DNA of 64,000 nucleotides from Cognataquiflexum nitidum (GCF_022538055.1 NZ_JAKZAM010000022.1:1-64000), one strand, 5' to 3'. Counted from the first letter of the stretch, positions 1-9,238 are shown. The notes: a model not told the origin generated them from the sequence alone. Numbers and translations are program-made.

Positions 1-162
1 TTCCTCTGATACAGAAAATCAATTGACACTAGCTGTCAAATAAAATTTGGCAACGTGTCAAATTCGGGGGAGTCATATTAAATTTTATGTATATACGCCT
101 TGATGCCAGTGGATATGAAATCTATTCAAATTCTGGGCTTCGGACTTAAATGCCCGGTACAT

Positions 163-189
163 CGGTCTTCCGACTTCGGTCTTCCGTCC
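163..189 (-). repeat. Short tandem heptamer tract downstream of ilvE
   Basis: Two copies of CGGTCTTCCG lie 14 bp apart (163-172 and 177-186). Read on the minus strand, the direction in which ilvE is transcribed, the tract is purine-rich and splits into 7-bp units of the form CSGAAGW. A similar heptamer array follows trpB at 44553-44580, so it belongs to the spacer-repeat family of this window. No function can be read from it. Confidence 0.55.
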
Positions 190-248
190 CGGTTGAAGTA
201 TATTATAGGGTTTCTGGCAAAAAAGCGTGTATCCATTTCAGTTTTCTT

Positions 249-1316
249 TTACAATTTGATAATCCATCCCCGTTTGTCTTCTTTATTGCCATACTTGATG
301 TCATCGAGGGTTTTTTGGACCTGATGGGAAAAAGCATAGGATGGCTTTTCGGGAAGGATATAATCCTGTCCATGGATATTGATTTTGAAGATATGGGCAA
401 TGGTAGCCGCAGTGCCTGTTCCAAATGCGTCTTGAAGTTTTCCCTCTGTAAGTGCTTTCTCCAGTTCAGTCACACTCAAAAAACGCTCCTCTACAGGATA
501 ACCCATTTCTCTCGCGATGGACAAGACAGAATCTCGGGTGATTCCTTTCAGGATAGTCCCGGTATGGGTCGGCGCGGTGATGATGGTGTCATTGATCATA
601 AACATCACATTCATCGTTCCGCTTTCCTCGATGAATTGATGGGTTTTACCATCTGTCCAAAGCAATTGGTCGTAGCCTTCTTTTTGGGCCAAGAGTGCCG
701 GATACAGCGAGCCTGCATAGTTGCCGGAAGCTTTCGCCTGTCCTGTACCGCCTTCAATGGCCCTTGTATATTTTTGTTCCACTTTTACTGCCACAGGCTT
801 GGAATAGTAGTTTCCAACAGGGCAGGTAAAGATCATAAACTTATAATTTTCAGATGGCCTGACACCGATATAGTCATCAGTAGCAAATACAAAAGGCCTG
901 ATGTAAAGTGAATACCCGGGTTTGTTAGGAATCCAAGCCCTGTCCAGATCCAAAAGTGTCGTCAATCCTTCCATAAAAATCTCCTCAGGAACTTCAGGAA
1001 TACACATTCTTCTTGCCGATTCATTCAATCTCTTTTGATTGGCATCGGCCCTGAAAAGAAGGATTTCTCCTTCCTCATTTTTGTAGGCTTTCATTCCTTC
1101 AAAAATAGATTGCCCATAATGAAGGGTGGCATTGGAAGGATTTAGGGAAAGTGGTGCGTAAGGTTCAATGCGCAGGTCTGTCCATTCCCCACCTACATAA
1201 TCAGCCACAAACATGTGGTCGCTGATGGTTTTTCCAAATATCAAGTTGTCAAAGTCAGTCTCATGGAGTCTGGATGCACCCGTTTTGGTAATGTCTATTT
1301 GTAATGTTGTTTTCAT
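249..1316 (-). CDS. ilvE: Branched-chain amino acid aminotransferase
   Basis: Cytosolic PLP enzyme that interconverts leucine, isoleucine and valine with their 2-oxo acids, using glutamate/2-oxoglutarate. The protein is 355 residues, the size of class IV (type II) BCATs. The PLP lysine is probably K195 in the GQAKASGNY motif, and the SIFEGMKAY and ESGTMNV motifs of the family are present. The open frame extends 12 codons upstream to a TTG, but that stretch overlaps the preceding gene and the ATG at 1316 begins the conserved protein. It starts 4 bp after the stop of the adenosyltransferase gene, so the two are probably co-transcribed. No other ilv/leu genes are in view. Confidence 0.93.
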   Translation of the reverse strand: MKTTLQIDITKTGASRLHETDFDNLIFGKTISDHMFVADYVGGEWTDLRIEPYAPLSLNPSNATLHYGQSIFEGMKAYKNEEGEILLFRADANQKRLNESARRMCIPEVPEEIFMEGLTTLLDLDRAWIPNKPGYSLYIRPFVFATDDYIGVRPSENYKFMIFTCPVGNYYSKPVAVKVEQKYTRAIEGGTGQAKASGNYAGSLYPALLAQKEGYDQLLWTDGKTHQFIEESGTMNVMFMINDTIITAPTHTGTILKGITRDSVLSIAREMGYPVEERFLSVTELEKALTEGKLQDAFGTGTAATIAHIFKINIHGQDYILPEKPSYAFSHQVQKTLDDIKYGNKEDKRGWIIKL

Positions 1317-1320
1317 GGTA

Positions 1321-1869
1321 TTAGATTCTGGGCTTCCAAGTAACCTCCTCAACTCCTAACTCTTGGGCAATTAACCTTCCCAATACAAAAAGATAATCAG
1401 AAAGCCTATTTAAATATTTTACGATTATTTCATCTACATGCTCTATCTCCATCAGGTCTATGACACAGCGCTCTGTTCTCCTACATACTGTCCTGGCCAC
1501 GTGGCAAAAAGATACACTTTGGTGTCCTCCCGGTAATATAAAATGCCGCAACTGTGGCAATTGAGATTCCATTTCATCAATTTCCTTTTCCAAAAGTTCT
1601 AGATCCTCGTCATGAAGATCGGGCTTTTTAATATTTTCTTTTCCCGGTTCGGAGGCCAAGGTAGCACCGATAGTAAAAAGCCTGTCCTGGATTTCTTTGA
1701 GAAGGGCCTCTCTTTTTTTGTTGATTTCCTGATCCCGGAGCAATCCTATGAAACTGTTGAGCTCATCTACTGTACCATAAGCGTCAATTCTTAATTCTGC
1801 TTTTGAAACCCTCCGGCCTCCCAACAATGAAGTCTTTCCCGTGTCTCCGGTTTTGGTATATATTTTCAT
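1321..1869 (-). CDS. PduO-type cob(I)alamin adenosyltransferase
   Basis: Transfers the 5'-deoxyadenosyl group of ATP to cob(I)alamin or its precursors to make coenzyme B12. The N-terminal motif IYTKTGDTGKTSLLGG is the ATP-binding signature of the PduO/MMAB class, followed by the DELNSFIGLLR segment and the C-terminal RLSDYLFVLGR helix. At 182 residues it has the usual size for a trimeric ATR. It lies directly upstream of ilvE (4 bp), with a possible promoter just before the start. No cobalamin synthesis genes are nearby, so it more likely serves B12 salvage or supply of a mutase. The family is clear; the physiological partner is unknown. Confidence 0.9.
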   Translation of the reverse strand: MKIYTKTGDTGKTSLLGGRRVSKAELRIDAYGTVDELNSFIGLLRDQEINKKREALLKEIQDRLFTIGATLASEPGKENIKKPDLHDEDLELLEKEIDEMESQLPQLRHFILPGGHQSVSFCHVARTVCRRTERCVIDLMEIEHVDEIIVKYLNRLSDYLFVLGRLIAQELGVEEVTWKPRI

Positions 1870-1874
1870 GGAAG

Positions 1875-1903
1875 CAAAATTATTTTTATTAGGCCTTTCT
1901 CAA
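1875..1903 (-). promoter_or_regulatory. Possible Bacteroidota-type promoter for the ATR-ilvE unit
   Basis: On the minus strand a TAATTTTG box (1882-1875) fits the TAnnTTTG -7 consensus, with TTG 18 bp upstream (1903-1901). The box ends only 5 bp before the ATG at 1869. Transcription would then begin at or next to the start codon, giving a leaderless or nearly leaderless message. That closeness is also the reason to doubt it. Confidence 0.3.
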
Positions 1904-1948
1904 TCAAGCCACAAAAATAACATAAAGATTTATAAAAGCTTCACGAAT

Positions 1949-2671
1949 TTACTCAGATACCATCATGGAAATTCCTCTCGTAGGATTTGGATTGACAGTG
2001 TCTGATTCTACAAGCCCATCTCTCAATCGAATAATCCTATGGGCATAATGGGCGATGTCGTCTTCGTGTGTCACCATGATGATGGTATTTCCTTTTTGGT
2101 GGAGTTCGTGGAAAAGCTCCATGATACCATAAGAAGTTTTGGAATCCAGGTTACCGGTAGGTTCGTCGGCCAAGATGATACTTGGGTTATTGACCAAGGC
2201 ACGGGCGATGGCAACCCTTTGTCTCTGACCACCTGAAAGTTCATTTGGCTTGTGGTGGACCCGGTCGCCAAGTTCTACGTTTTTCAATGCCTGATTCGCC
2301 ATTTCCTGCCTGTCGGATTTGTTATATCCTGCGTAGATCAATGGAAGCGCCACATTGTCAAGGCAAGTGGCTCTTGGAAGAAGGTTAAAAGTCTGGAATA
2401 CAAATCCGATTTCTTTGTTTCTGATTTCGGCAAGCTCATTTTCGGTCATGTCACTGACATCTTTTCCATTGAGGACATAAGAACCCGTGGTGGGAGAATC
2501 CAAACAACCTATGATGTTCATCAAAGTAGATTTTCCCGAACCTGAGGGACCCATAAATGCCACATATTCGCCTTTATTGACTGTAATGGTGACGGATTTA
2601 AGAGCTTCTACTATCTCTGCGCCCATTTTATAGGTCTTACTAATTGCGGTGGTTTCTATTATTTTGGTCAT
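1949..2671 (-). CDS. LolD/MacB-type ABC transporter ATP-binding protein
   Basis: Nucleotide-binding subunit of a type VII ABC system (the LolCDE/MacB/FtsE group), which drives lipoprotein release or substrate extrusion from the inner membrane. The 240-residue protein has Walker A GPSGSGKS at 41-48, the GFVFQ Q-loop near 89-93, signature LSGGQ at 145-149, Walker B IILADE at 165-170 and the switch histidine in MVTHE. All catalytic residues look intact. No permease with the MacB/FtsX fold is adjacent, so the partner must be encoded elsewhere and the substrate cannot be named. The flanking genes give no functional clue. Confidence 0.88.
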   Translation of the reverse strand: MTKIIETTAISKTYKMGAEIVEALKSVTITVNKGEYVAFMGPSGSGKSTLMNIIGCLDSPTTGSYVLNGKDVSDMTENELAEIRNKEIGFVFQTFNLLPRATCLDNVALPLIYAGYNKSDRQEMANQALKNVELGDRVHHKPNELSGGQRQRVAIARALVNNPSIILADEPTGNLDSKTSYGIMELFHELHQKGNTIIMVTHEDDIAHYAHRIIRLRDGLVESDTVNPNPTRGISMMVSE

Positions 2672-2751
2672 CGGCGAATAATTTTAAAGTCTTAAATTAA
2701 TGGAAAAGATCTGTAGCAAAAAACTTTACTTCAAGATTACGATAAAAGGTG

Positions 2752-5562
2752 TTATAAGTTTTCCAATTGCAGTTTTTCAATTTGGGAAATTGACAGCCAG
2801 CCTTGCATCTCCATCAGCGCACTGCTTGCATAGCTGTCGAGTCCAAGTTTCCGGCTTTGCTTCACATATTGGATCCAAAGCATAGGATCCTTTGAAAATT
2901 GGATCGCGTCCTGCAGGATCTCGTATTTCTTCAGGTCATCGGATTCGGCCTTTACTTTTTTCAATACCAAAGGAACCCAATATGCATTTCGGCCTAAATA
3001 CAGTTCTGGCTTGATCAATGCTTGGGTTTTTTCCGTCAGTTTGGTTGTTTCTTCTTTGGTCACAAATGAATACCAAGAATCCAAATCTTCAGAAGACCAT
3101 ATATCACCCATGTTTTGGAGCAGAATATTCTTGACTTTTTCAAAATCAGAGTCATTCAGCCAATGCATTTTGTGTAGCAATACTTTGAAAGCATATTCCG
3201 ACTTGAATTTTGGGTCTTGGATTTCTTCCAGATGATTCATAAAATCAGAAGGCATTGCACGATGCAATTTTGCTGATTTATCAAAATAGACTGTCTTCGG
3301 ATTTTCTGCCAAATTCCCGTTTTCATCCCAGACCATCCAATCAGGAAATGGAACAGCAAATTTTTGAGAAATCAACTGCGCTTCGGTAGCTTTTCCACCA
3401 AAATAAAGAATGGCAAGATGAATAGGCTGAAAGTTTTGAAAACCTCTTTCCTGAGCCACCAAAATGTCCACCGAGGATTTCTCAAAATCCAATTCTCCAT
3501 ACAAAATTTTGGCAGAAATGGAATGATAATATCCCGCGGCATTGGGAAGAACCATGGCGGTACCGTTGAGGTATTTTAGCGTTTCGTTGATATACGATTC
3601 TTGGAGCGTCCTCAATACCCTCGTGTCCCGAAGATTCATTTCTTCAACACTCACCTGTGCTTTGGCCACAAGGGAATCAATGATAGGCAGGTCCGAGGCT
3701 AGTGGTGCTGTAACCTTATTAGTCCATTGGTTTCGGAGAAGGGCAGTTTTCGAAGAATAATTGTCTGAAAGGTCATTTGTACCCAACTCAAATGGAGCAA
3801 AGTTTCCTTTTTTGTTTTCAAAAACCAGGTAGTTGATTTTGAAAATCTGATCATCTGGAATGGATACTGCGTCTTCCTGTTCGATCTGATGCTTGACTTT
3901 TAAGGCAAGAAGATTGGACTGAATGACAGGGTCTTGGTCAACGATTTCTTCCATCATTGAAATTGCTTCAGTCGGTTTATTGAGTTTGGAATAAAGGAGG
4001 GAAAGGTTATTTGCCAAATATGGATTTCCGGGAAAGTAACTCAAACCCCTTTCTAGGTAAAAAACAGCATCGAAGATTTTCTCCTGCCCATGAAGTTTGG
4101 AACTGAGCAAGAGTGTGTTGATGACCGAGGGGGAATTGTCAAATGCCTGATAGAGATTCTCCATTCCCAAATTGGTTTGGTTAAGCGAAAATCTCAAATG
4201 GGAAGCTGTATTCTTTGCCTTGTCGTTTTTCCGGTATTGGATCCAAGAACTCTCATATAGAATGGCCGCTTCGAGCGGACGGTCGGTTTGGTAATAATAT
4301 TCCGCATTGATATTGGAACTGCCCGAGGCCAACTGCACCCCAACTATCCCATCCGCATAGATCAGCAATACCACCACTGCCATGATTGCTCCGATTCTCA
4401 TATGGAAATAGGCGAAAAACTGAGGCTTGAAAATGATTTTTTCAATGTCTTTTCCCGAGTTAAGAATTTGGGAAAAATTGGCCATCAGGTACAAATAGAA
4501 CAATAAGCTGAATGCCACCTGACCATAGATGAAAATATGGTTGAAAAATTCTACCATCGGTTGGTTGTCCTTAAAGATAACCCAAGCCCAGGTGATAGTG
4601 CTCAATGCATAGCCAATCCAAAAGAAAGATTTTCCAATATCAGGATGGTTATAGACCTGATCTGTCTGTTCGATTTTGTATTGCAATACAAAATATCCAA
4701 TCAACCCGCTGATTAGCATCAAAATCACAGGAGGAAGGATTGGAAATGGCAGATCCACTTCTCCAGTGAGGTCCAAAAACGAAAAGAAGACCAGAAAGAA
4801 ATAGATTAGGAAGACGAATAGGATATGCCAGGTAATTTTGATCCCTGTGCCTTTATTAAGTTTGATCAATAGAATCGAACTCCCTGAAATGAAGGCATGA
4901 CCGATATGCATGAGAAAAACCACTGATACTATAGCTGCGGGAAAAGCGCTGTTTTCCCCCAACCAAAGCCATGGAGATGGAATATCAGATACCTGCGCCA
5001 AGAGATAGAGTGTCGCAGATCCTGAAATCAGGATTGCCAAAAACCTTCTCAATATTCCCCAAGAGGGGGCAAAAAACGACAATGCTATCAATGGGGTCAG
5101 GATTCCAGTCATCAATCCAATCAAGGCATAATTGCTTGATATGCCTCCAATATTAAGACCATTGATTCCGCTGAATGCCAGTAGAAAGATCAGCAATGCT
5201 GTCGCCGCAGTGAAGTAAAGCTTTTTGAGTGTGCTGATCAGGGCAAGTCCCAAACTGAAAAGTATCCAAAACAAGCTGCCAAACAGTAGGGTGAGGGAGG
5301 GGTAAACCAAGGCGGGAAGGGATTCGAAATTTTGGAACAAAAGAAAATTGTCCATTTCAAGTCTGACCAATTCCCCGCCGACCTGCATCAATTTCACAGG
5401 AACGGAGACAGCTTCAGAAAATATTCCGGGAAGGACGGGCATAATTCCACGTTCCCAAATGAAGCTGCTGAACAATAGGAAAAGGCCTCCTACCACTGAG
5501 AGTGATATTGGAAGGCCTTTCATAATGATGTTGTCTAATTTTTGGTTGTTTTTTGTAGGCAT
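2752..5562 (-). CDS. Large polytopic membrane protein with TPR-like region, unknown function
   Basis: This is a 936-residue protein I cannot assign to a named family. Roughly the first 420 residues hold about 11-12 predicted membrane helices. They are followed by a soluble part whose middle (about 430-560) has TPR-like helix pairs, for example the segments around FYLERGLSYFPGNPYLANNLSLLYSKL and the acidic repeat after it. The C-terminal 370 residues are helical and soluble. The start codon overlaps the gatC stop in a TAATG arrangement, which points to translational coupling. The layout of membrane helices followed by TPRs resembles O-antigen-ligase-like or envelope assembly proteins, but no diagnostic motif was seen and that comparison is only structural. 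Confidence 0.8.
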   Translation of the reverse strand: MPTKNNQKLDNIIMKGLPISLSVVGGLFLLFSSFIWERGIMPVLPGIFSEAVSVPVKLMQVGGELVRLEMDNFLLFQNFESLPALVYPSLTLLFGSLFWILFSLGLALISTLKKLYFTAATALLIFLLAFSGINGLNIGGISSNYALIGLMTGILTPLIALSFFAPSWGILRRFLAILISGSATLYLLAQVSDIPSPWLWLGENSAFPAAIVSVVFLMHIGHAFISGSSILLIKLNKGTGIKITWHILFVFLIYFFLVFFSFLDLTGEVDLPFPILPPVILMLISGLIGYFVLQYKIEQTDQVYNHPDIGKSFFWIGYALSTITWAWVIFKDNQPMVEFFNHIFIYGQVAFSLLFYLYLMANFSQILNSGKDIEKIIFKPQFFAYFHMRIGAIMAVVVLLIYADGIVGVQLASGSSNINAEYYYQTDRPLEAAILYESSWIQYRKNDKAKNTASHLRFSLNQTNLGMENLYQAFDNSPSVINTLLLSSKLHGQEKIFDAVFYLERGLSYFPGNPYLANNLSLLYSKLNKPTEAISMMEEIVDQDPVIQSNLLALKVKHQIEQEDAVSIPDDQIFKINYLVFENKKGNFAPFELGTNDLSDNYSSKTALLRNQWTNKVTAPLASDLPIIDSLVAKAQVSVEEMNLRDTRVLRTLQESYINETLKYLNGTAMVLPNAAGYYHSISAKILYGELDFEKSSVDILVAQERGFQNFQPIHLAILYFGGKATEAQLISQKFAVPFPDWMVWDENGNLAENPKTVYFDKSAKLHRAMPSDFMNHLEEIQDPKFKSEYAFKVLLHKMHWLNDSDFEKVKNILLQNMGDIWSSEDLDSWYSFVTKEETTKLTEKTQALIKPELYLGRNAYWVPLVLKKVKAESDDLKKYEILQDAIQFSKDPMLWIQYVKQSRKLGLDSYASSALMEMQGWLSISQIEKLQLENL

Positions 5563-5849
5563 TATTCGAGCACCTTTGGAACCCTGAAGTAATCCGAATC
5601 CCGCTGAGGCGCATTGAGCAAACCGGCTTCATGCGGAAGATGTTCTCCTACGACATCTTCTCTCATCACATTGACTTCGGAAGACATGGTCGTGATAGGC
5701 TCAATCCCCGTTGTATCGACCTCATTGAGTTGCTCCACCCAATCAAGGATCTGTGTCATGTCTTTTTGGATTTTTTCTGCTCCCTCCTCGTCAAACTCAA
5801 GTCTGGCGAGGTGTGAAATTTTCTTAACGGTATTCAAATCAATTTTCAT
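5562..5849 (-). CDS. gatC: Asp-tRNA(Asn)/Glu-tRNA(Gln) amidotransferase subunit C
   Basis: Small stabilising subunit of the GatCAB complex, which converts Glu-tRNA(Gln) and Asp-tRNA(Asn) to the amidated forms. The 95-residue length and the motif KKISHLARLEFDEE near the N-terminus are typical, as are ILDWVEQLNEVDTTGIEP in the middle and REDVV later. gatA and gatB are not in the window, as is common where the subunits are scattered. It starts inside the plsC... reading order: its ATG overlaps the plsC stop as ATGA, and its own stop overlaps the next start as TAATG, so it is translationally coupled on both sides. Confidence 0.93.
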   Translation of the reverse strand: MKIDLNTVKKISHLARLEFDEEGAEKIQKDMTQILDWVEQLNEVDTTGIEPITTMSSEVNVMREDVVGEHLPHEAGLLNAPQRDSDYFRVPKVLE

Positions 5850-6610
5850 AAAGTCTGAATTATGGTTTTTTCAGTATCCAAGAGGTTGTTGTCTTCCCAA
5901 AGTTGGTCCTGAATGGAATTATAACATTTATTTTTGATGCTTGAAAGGTCTTTGGAAGTCAGGCCAAGCGTCTGTATCGGGGGATGGATTACAATTTTTC
6001 CTTTCTTAAAATTCAATAAAAGCCTCCCGTCGTCGGGCAAAATTAAATGATTAAACGATAATGTGACAGGAATCAACGGTATTTGTTTGTCTATCGCAAG
6101 AGTAAATGCCCCATCCTTGAACTTGTTCATGTGTGGAGGCATCCCTGTGGTGATACCCCCTTCAGGAAAAATCACAATGCTGCTTCCTTTGGAAATTGCA
6201 TTTTTTGCCCTTACCAACACTTCACTACGGCTTTTGATGCTTGACCTGTTGACGGCTATGTGCAGTTTTTTGAAATAATAACCAAAAAGAGGGACTTTTC
6301 GGATGGAGCTTTTACCGATATACACCACATCGCCCGGAATAAATCCCATCATGGCGATATCAAGGTAAGAAAAATGGTTTGCTGCAAAGATGTATGATTG
6401 GCCTTTTTTAATATTTTCCTTCCCTTCTACTTTGATAGACATAAATATCAGAAAGAAAAATAGGTTAGCCCAAAACTGATTGACTTTCCGTCCGTATTTC
6501 TCCCAATTTGGAATCCAGATACAAGCCAGAAAAAGAGGGAAGAGCAAAAGAAATGTCAATCCAAAGATCAAAAAAGCATAAATGGAATAAATCCTTTTGA
6601 GTATAATCAT
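5846..6610 (-). CDS. plsC: 1-acyl-sn-glycerol-3-phosphate acyltransferase (PlsC family)
   Basis: Membrane-associated acyltransferase making phosphatidic acid, or a close relative acting on other lysolipids. The family motifs are in order: NHFSYLD (catalytic H79 and D84, the HX4D block), the basic GKSSIRKVPLFG block near 99-110, and FPEGG at 148-152. An N-terminal hydrophobic segment at about 8-32 and another near 48-58 anchor the protein. It is 254 residues, the usual size. It overlaps both neighbours by 4 bp (ATGA), joining globin, plsC and gatC into one coupled unit. The exact lipid substrate cannot be told. Confidence 0.88.
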   Translation of the reverse strand: MIILKRIYSIYAFLIFGLTFLLLFPLFLACIWIPNWEKYGRKVNQFWANLFFFLIFMSIKVEGKENIKKGQSYIFAANHFSYLDIAMMGFIPGDVVYIGKSSIRKVPLFGYYFKKLHIAVNRSSIKSRSEVLVRAKNAISKGSSIVIFPEGGITTGMPPHMNKFKDGAFTLAIDKQIPLIPVTLSFNHLILPDDGRLLLNFKKGKIVIHPPIQTLGLTSKDLSSIKNKCYNSIQDQLWEDNNLLDTEKTIIQTL

Positions 6611-6981
6611 GGTTTATTGATCATATGGTTAGCTACCTTTACAAAATATCCCTGTAACGCTTCTTTAATTTCAATCTCCATTTCCACTTTTTCGATTGCA
6701 GGTAGCATGCAGTTGAGCCAGGCGCTTCTCATATCCCCGTCGATCGGCCATTGGAAATGTCTTTTGCGAAGCATGGGATGTCCCCGTTGCTCCAAGTAGG
6801 TATGTGGCCCACCAAATACATGGATGAGGAACAAAAATAGCCTTTCTTCTGCAGGTGCCAAATCCTCGGGGTAGAGCTTTCTCAATTCTTCAATTTTTGC
6901 CACATTTTGGTAGAAATATTGAACAAGTAGCTTAATCTTTTTTTCGCCGAGGGATTCGTAGATGGATATTGGGGAATTCAT
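6607..6981 (-). CDS. Truncated hemoglobin, group II (TrHbO-like)
   Basis: Small heme protein of the 2-over-2 globin class, generally linked to O2/NO/peroxide chemistry at low oxygen. At 124 residues the size fits. The group II hallmark HPMLRKRHF is present; the histidine of RHF (H75) should be the proximal heme ligand. The tyrosine and tryptophan positions expected around the distal pocket are partly seen (Y22/Y24, W78, W89). The stop overlaps the plsC start (ATGA). The start lies only 14 bp beyond the T-run of the pta terminator, so expression may depend on read-through from pta or a promoter hidden in that hairpin region. Confidence 0.87.
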   Translation of the reverse strand: MNSPISIYESLGEKKIKLLVQYFYQNVAKIEELRKLYPEDLAPAEERLFLFLIHVFGGPHTYLEQRGHPMLRKRHFQWPIDGDMRSAWLNCMLPAIEKVEMEIEIKEALQGYFVKVANHMINKP

Positions 6982-6994
6982 AGGGAAACTTAAT

Positions 6995-7034
6995 AAAAAA
7001 GGTTTGAGAACCGATAAAAATAAGTTCTCAAACC
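6995..7034 (-). terminator. Rho-independent terminator of pta
   Basis: A perfect 11-bp stem GGTTTGAGAAC (7001-7011) pairs with GTTCTCAAACC (7024-7034) around a 12-nt loop. On the minus strand it is followed by six T residues (7000-6995). It lies 21 bp after the pta stop codon. Confidence 0.85.
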
Positions 7035-7054
7035 AAATATATTTTAAGAGAAAA

Positions 7055-9151
7055 CTATTCTTGTGCCTGAATGGCTGTGATCACGACGGTGTTGAACACA
7101 TCATCGACGGTACAGCCGCGGCTAAGGTCATTGACGGGTTTGTTGAGTCCCTGAAGCATCGGGCCGATGGCGACTGCCCCTGTTTCTCTTTGGACAGCTT
7201 TATAAGTATTGTTTCCGGTATTTAGATCAGGAAAAATCAAAACTGAAGCATTTCCTGCAACTTCTGAATTTGGCATTTTTTGGCGACCTGTCGCAGGGTC
7301 CACCGCAGCATCATATTGAATAGGGCCTTCAACCTTGATGTCGGGCCTTCTTGATTTGACGATTTCAGTTGCCTTTCTGACCTTGTCCACGTCTTCCCCT
7401 GTACCTGATTCCCCAGAAGAGTAGGACAGCATGGCTACCCTTGGTTCTATTCCGAATCGCTTGCTAGTATCTGCTGAAGAAATAGCAATTTCGGCTAGTT
7501 CTTCTGAAGTTGGGTTGATATTGATGGCGCAATCACCAAATACCGTCACCCTGTCCTGAAGGCACATGAAGAAAACAGAAGATACCAATGAGATTCCAGG
7601 CTTGGTTTTGATAAATTGAAGCGCAGGACGGATAGTATGTGCGGTGGTATGGATTGCTCCTGAAACCATTCCGTCCGCGTGGCCTTTATGGACCATCATC
7701 GTTCCATAATAAGCGCCATCGGTCATCAGGTCCCGAGCTACCTCCAAAGGCATGTTTTTCCCTTTTCGGAGCTCGTAGAGGGTATTGGCATAATCTTCAA
7801 AATTGGTAGAATCTTGTGGATTGATAATCTGACAATTGTCCCTGGTAAGGTTCAAACCAAGCCTGCTGATGCTCGCAAAGATTTCCTGAACATTGCCAAG
7901 AAGTGTGATTTTCACCACTTTTTGCTTCACGAGTCGGTCTGCGGCCTTCAATATCCTATCGTCTTTTCCTTCCGGCAATACGATGTGTTTCTTTTTGTTT
8001 TTTGCCCATTTGACAAGTTGAAACTGAAACATCCTTGGGGTCATGCCCACACCCACGAAATTGATCATTTCTTTTTCCAGCGCTTCAGTATCAATATATT
8101 TTCTAAAAGTATTGATCGCTCCCATGATTTTATCGGGGCAATCCGGACTGATCTTGGAATGGATGGCAGCTACTTTAGTCGCTGCATAAAAAGAGGGATC
8201 GTCCACTCTCAACATCGGAAGGTTTACATCTGAGCCTTCGATTAGTTTGATGACAGAATCAGCGATTTCAAAACCCCCGGTCAGTACCATTCCTGCCATT
8301 TTCGGAAAGTTTTGGGAATGATTGGCTTGAAGGGAAGCCAAGATGATATCGGCCCTGTCTGCAGGTGTGACGATCAGAACATTCTTTTTGATGTGTTTGA
8401 GAAAGTTTGAAATCTGCATCGCACCAAAAATGAAGTGGTCCACGGGATTAGAAAGAAATTGTTCTCCAAACATGACTTCTGCCCCAAGGTGTTCTTTGAT
8501 TTCCTTCATGGAAGGGCTTTTTAGCTCCTGTATTTTTGGAATCACAGCCAAGATGATATCCTTATTCAATTGGTTTTGCAAGCTCTTTTTGATCTCTTTT
8601 CTGAATTCATCATCCACCTTATTGATCACTACTGCCAACACTTTTACCTTCCTTTGCAGGAAATTATTTATAGTCACTATGGCCGAGGTGATTACCTGTG
8701 CCGCCGATTTACCATCTCCCGAAAGGACAATAATGACAGGTGAACCTAGGTTTTTTGCAATAGCAAGGTTGGCATCAAATTCAAAAGCTGTCCCTTCTCC
8801 CAAAAAATCACTTCCTTCAATGATCGTGAAATCATATTCTTCTTCCAGTACTTTGTATTTGCTGATGATGGTATCAATTATTTCTCCCTGCTGTCCCGCT
8901 TCGATAAGATGGTTTGCCTCTTCTCTGGTGTACCCGTATGATTTTTCGTATTGGATCGGAAGGTTGAAATGTTGTATGAGTGTTTCGAAATGAGGATCCT
9001 TTTTGACTCCGGGATTGTGGTTGATGATGGGTTTGAAATACCCGATTTTGTGTGCTTTGGAAAGCAGCATATCTACCAATCCGAGGGCAACAATTGATTT
9101 TCCACTAAAGGGCTGTGTTGTGGCAATAAAAATGCTTTTGTTGGTTTCCAT
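7055..9151 (-). CDS. pta: Phosphate acetyltransferase, long form with N-terminal P-loop and DRTGG domains
   Basis: Interconverts acetyl-CoA and acetyl phosphate in acetate metabolism. The 698-residue protein has three parts. An N-terminal BioD-like P-loop domain comes first (TQPFSGKS near 12-19), then a DRTGG domain in the middle (about 220-340), then the catalytic PTA_PTB domain from about 375 to the end (VLPEGKDDRILKAA, GMVSGAIHTTAHTIRPA, SYSSGESGTGEDVDKV). The long form is the E. coli-like type, in which the N-terminal part affects regulation. ackA, often adjacent, is absent here. It has its own promoter-like element and a strong terminator, so it appears monocistronic apart from possible read-through into the globin gene. 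Confidence 0.94.
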   Translation of the reverse strand: METNKSIFIATTQPFSGKSIVALGLVDMLLSKAHKIGYFKPIINHNPGVKKDPHFETLIQHFNLPIQYEKSYGYTREEANHLIEAGQQGEIIDTIISKYKVLEEEYDFTIIEGSDFLGEGTAFEFDANLAIAKNLGSPVIIVLSGDGKSAAQVITSAIVTINNFLQRKVKVLAVVINKVDDEFRKEIKKSLQNQLNKDIILAVIPKIQELKSPSMKEIKEHLGAEVMFGEQFLSNPVDHFIFGAMQISNFLKHIKKNVLIVTPADRADIILASLQANHSQNFPKMAGMVLTGGFEIADSVIKLIEGSDVNLPMLRVDDPSFYAATKVAAIHSKISPDCPDKIMGAINTFRKYIDTEALEKEMINFVGVGMTPRMFQFQLVKWAKNKKKHIVLPEGKDDRILKAADRLVKQKVVKITLLGNVQEIFASISRLGLNLTRDNCQIINPQDSTNFEDYANTLYELRKGKNMPLEVARDLMTDGAYYGTMMVHKGHADGMVSGAIHTTAHTIRPALQFIKTKPGISLVSSVFFMCLQDRVTVFGDCAININPTSEELAEIAISSADTSKRFGIEPRVAMLSYSSGESGTGEDVDKVRKATEIVKSRRPDIKVEGPIQYDAAVDPATGRQKMPNSEVAGNASVLIFPDLNTGNNTYKAVQRETGAVAIGPMLQGLNKPVNDLSRGCTVDDVFNTVVITAIQAQE

Positions 9152-9176
9152 AGAAAACGGTTTTTTGAATCAGGTA

Positions 9177-9205
9177 CAAAATTAGAATGCCAGGAGGACT
9201 CCAAA
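9177..9205 (-). promoter_or_regulatory. Probable pta promoter
   Basis: On the minus strand TTTG (9205-9202) precedes TAATTTTG (9184-9177) with a 17-bp gap. The -7 box matches the Bacteroidota TAnnTTTG consensus exactly; the spacing is slightly short of the usual 19-21. The box ends 26 bp before the pta ATG. Confidence 0.5.
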
Positions 9206-9238
9206 CTTGATGAAAATACTATATAATCATGATTAAAA

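Noticed and set aside
23..39. TTGACA-N5-TGTCAA dyad at the left edge as an operator
   Set aside because: It is short and lies beyond the ilvE end with no gene whose start is in view, so it cannot be tied to a promoter.
150..911. 253-codon open frame on the plus strand over ilvE
   Set aside because: It lies opposite a clear ilvE gene, its predicted protein has no recognisable family pattern, and its N-terminal part comes from the repeat tract near 163-189.
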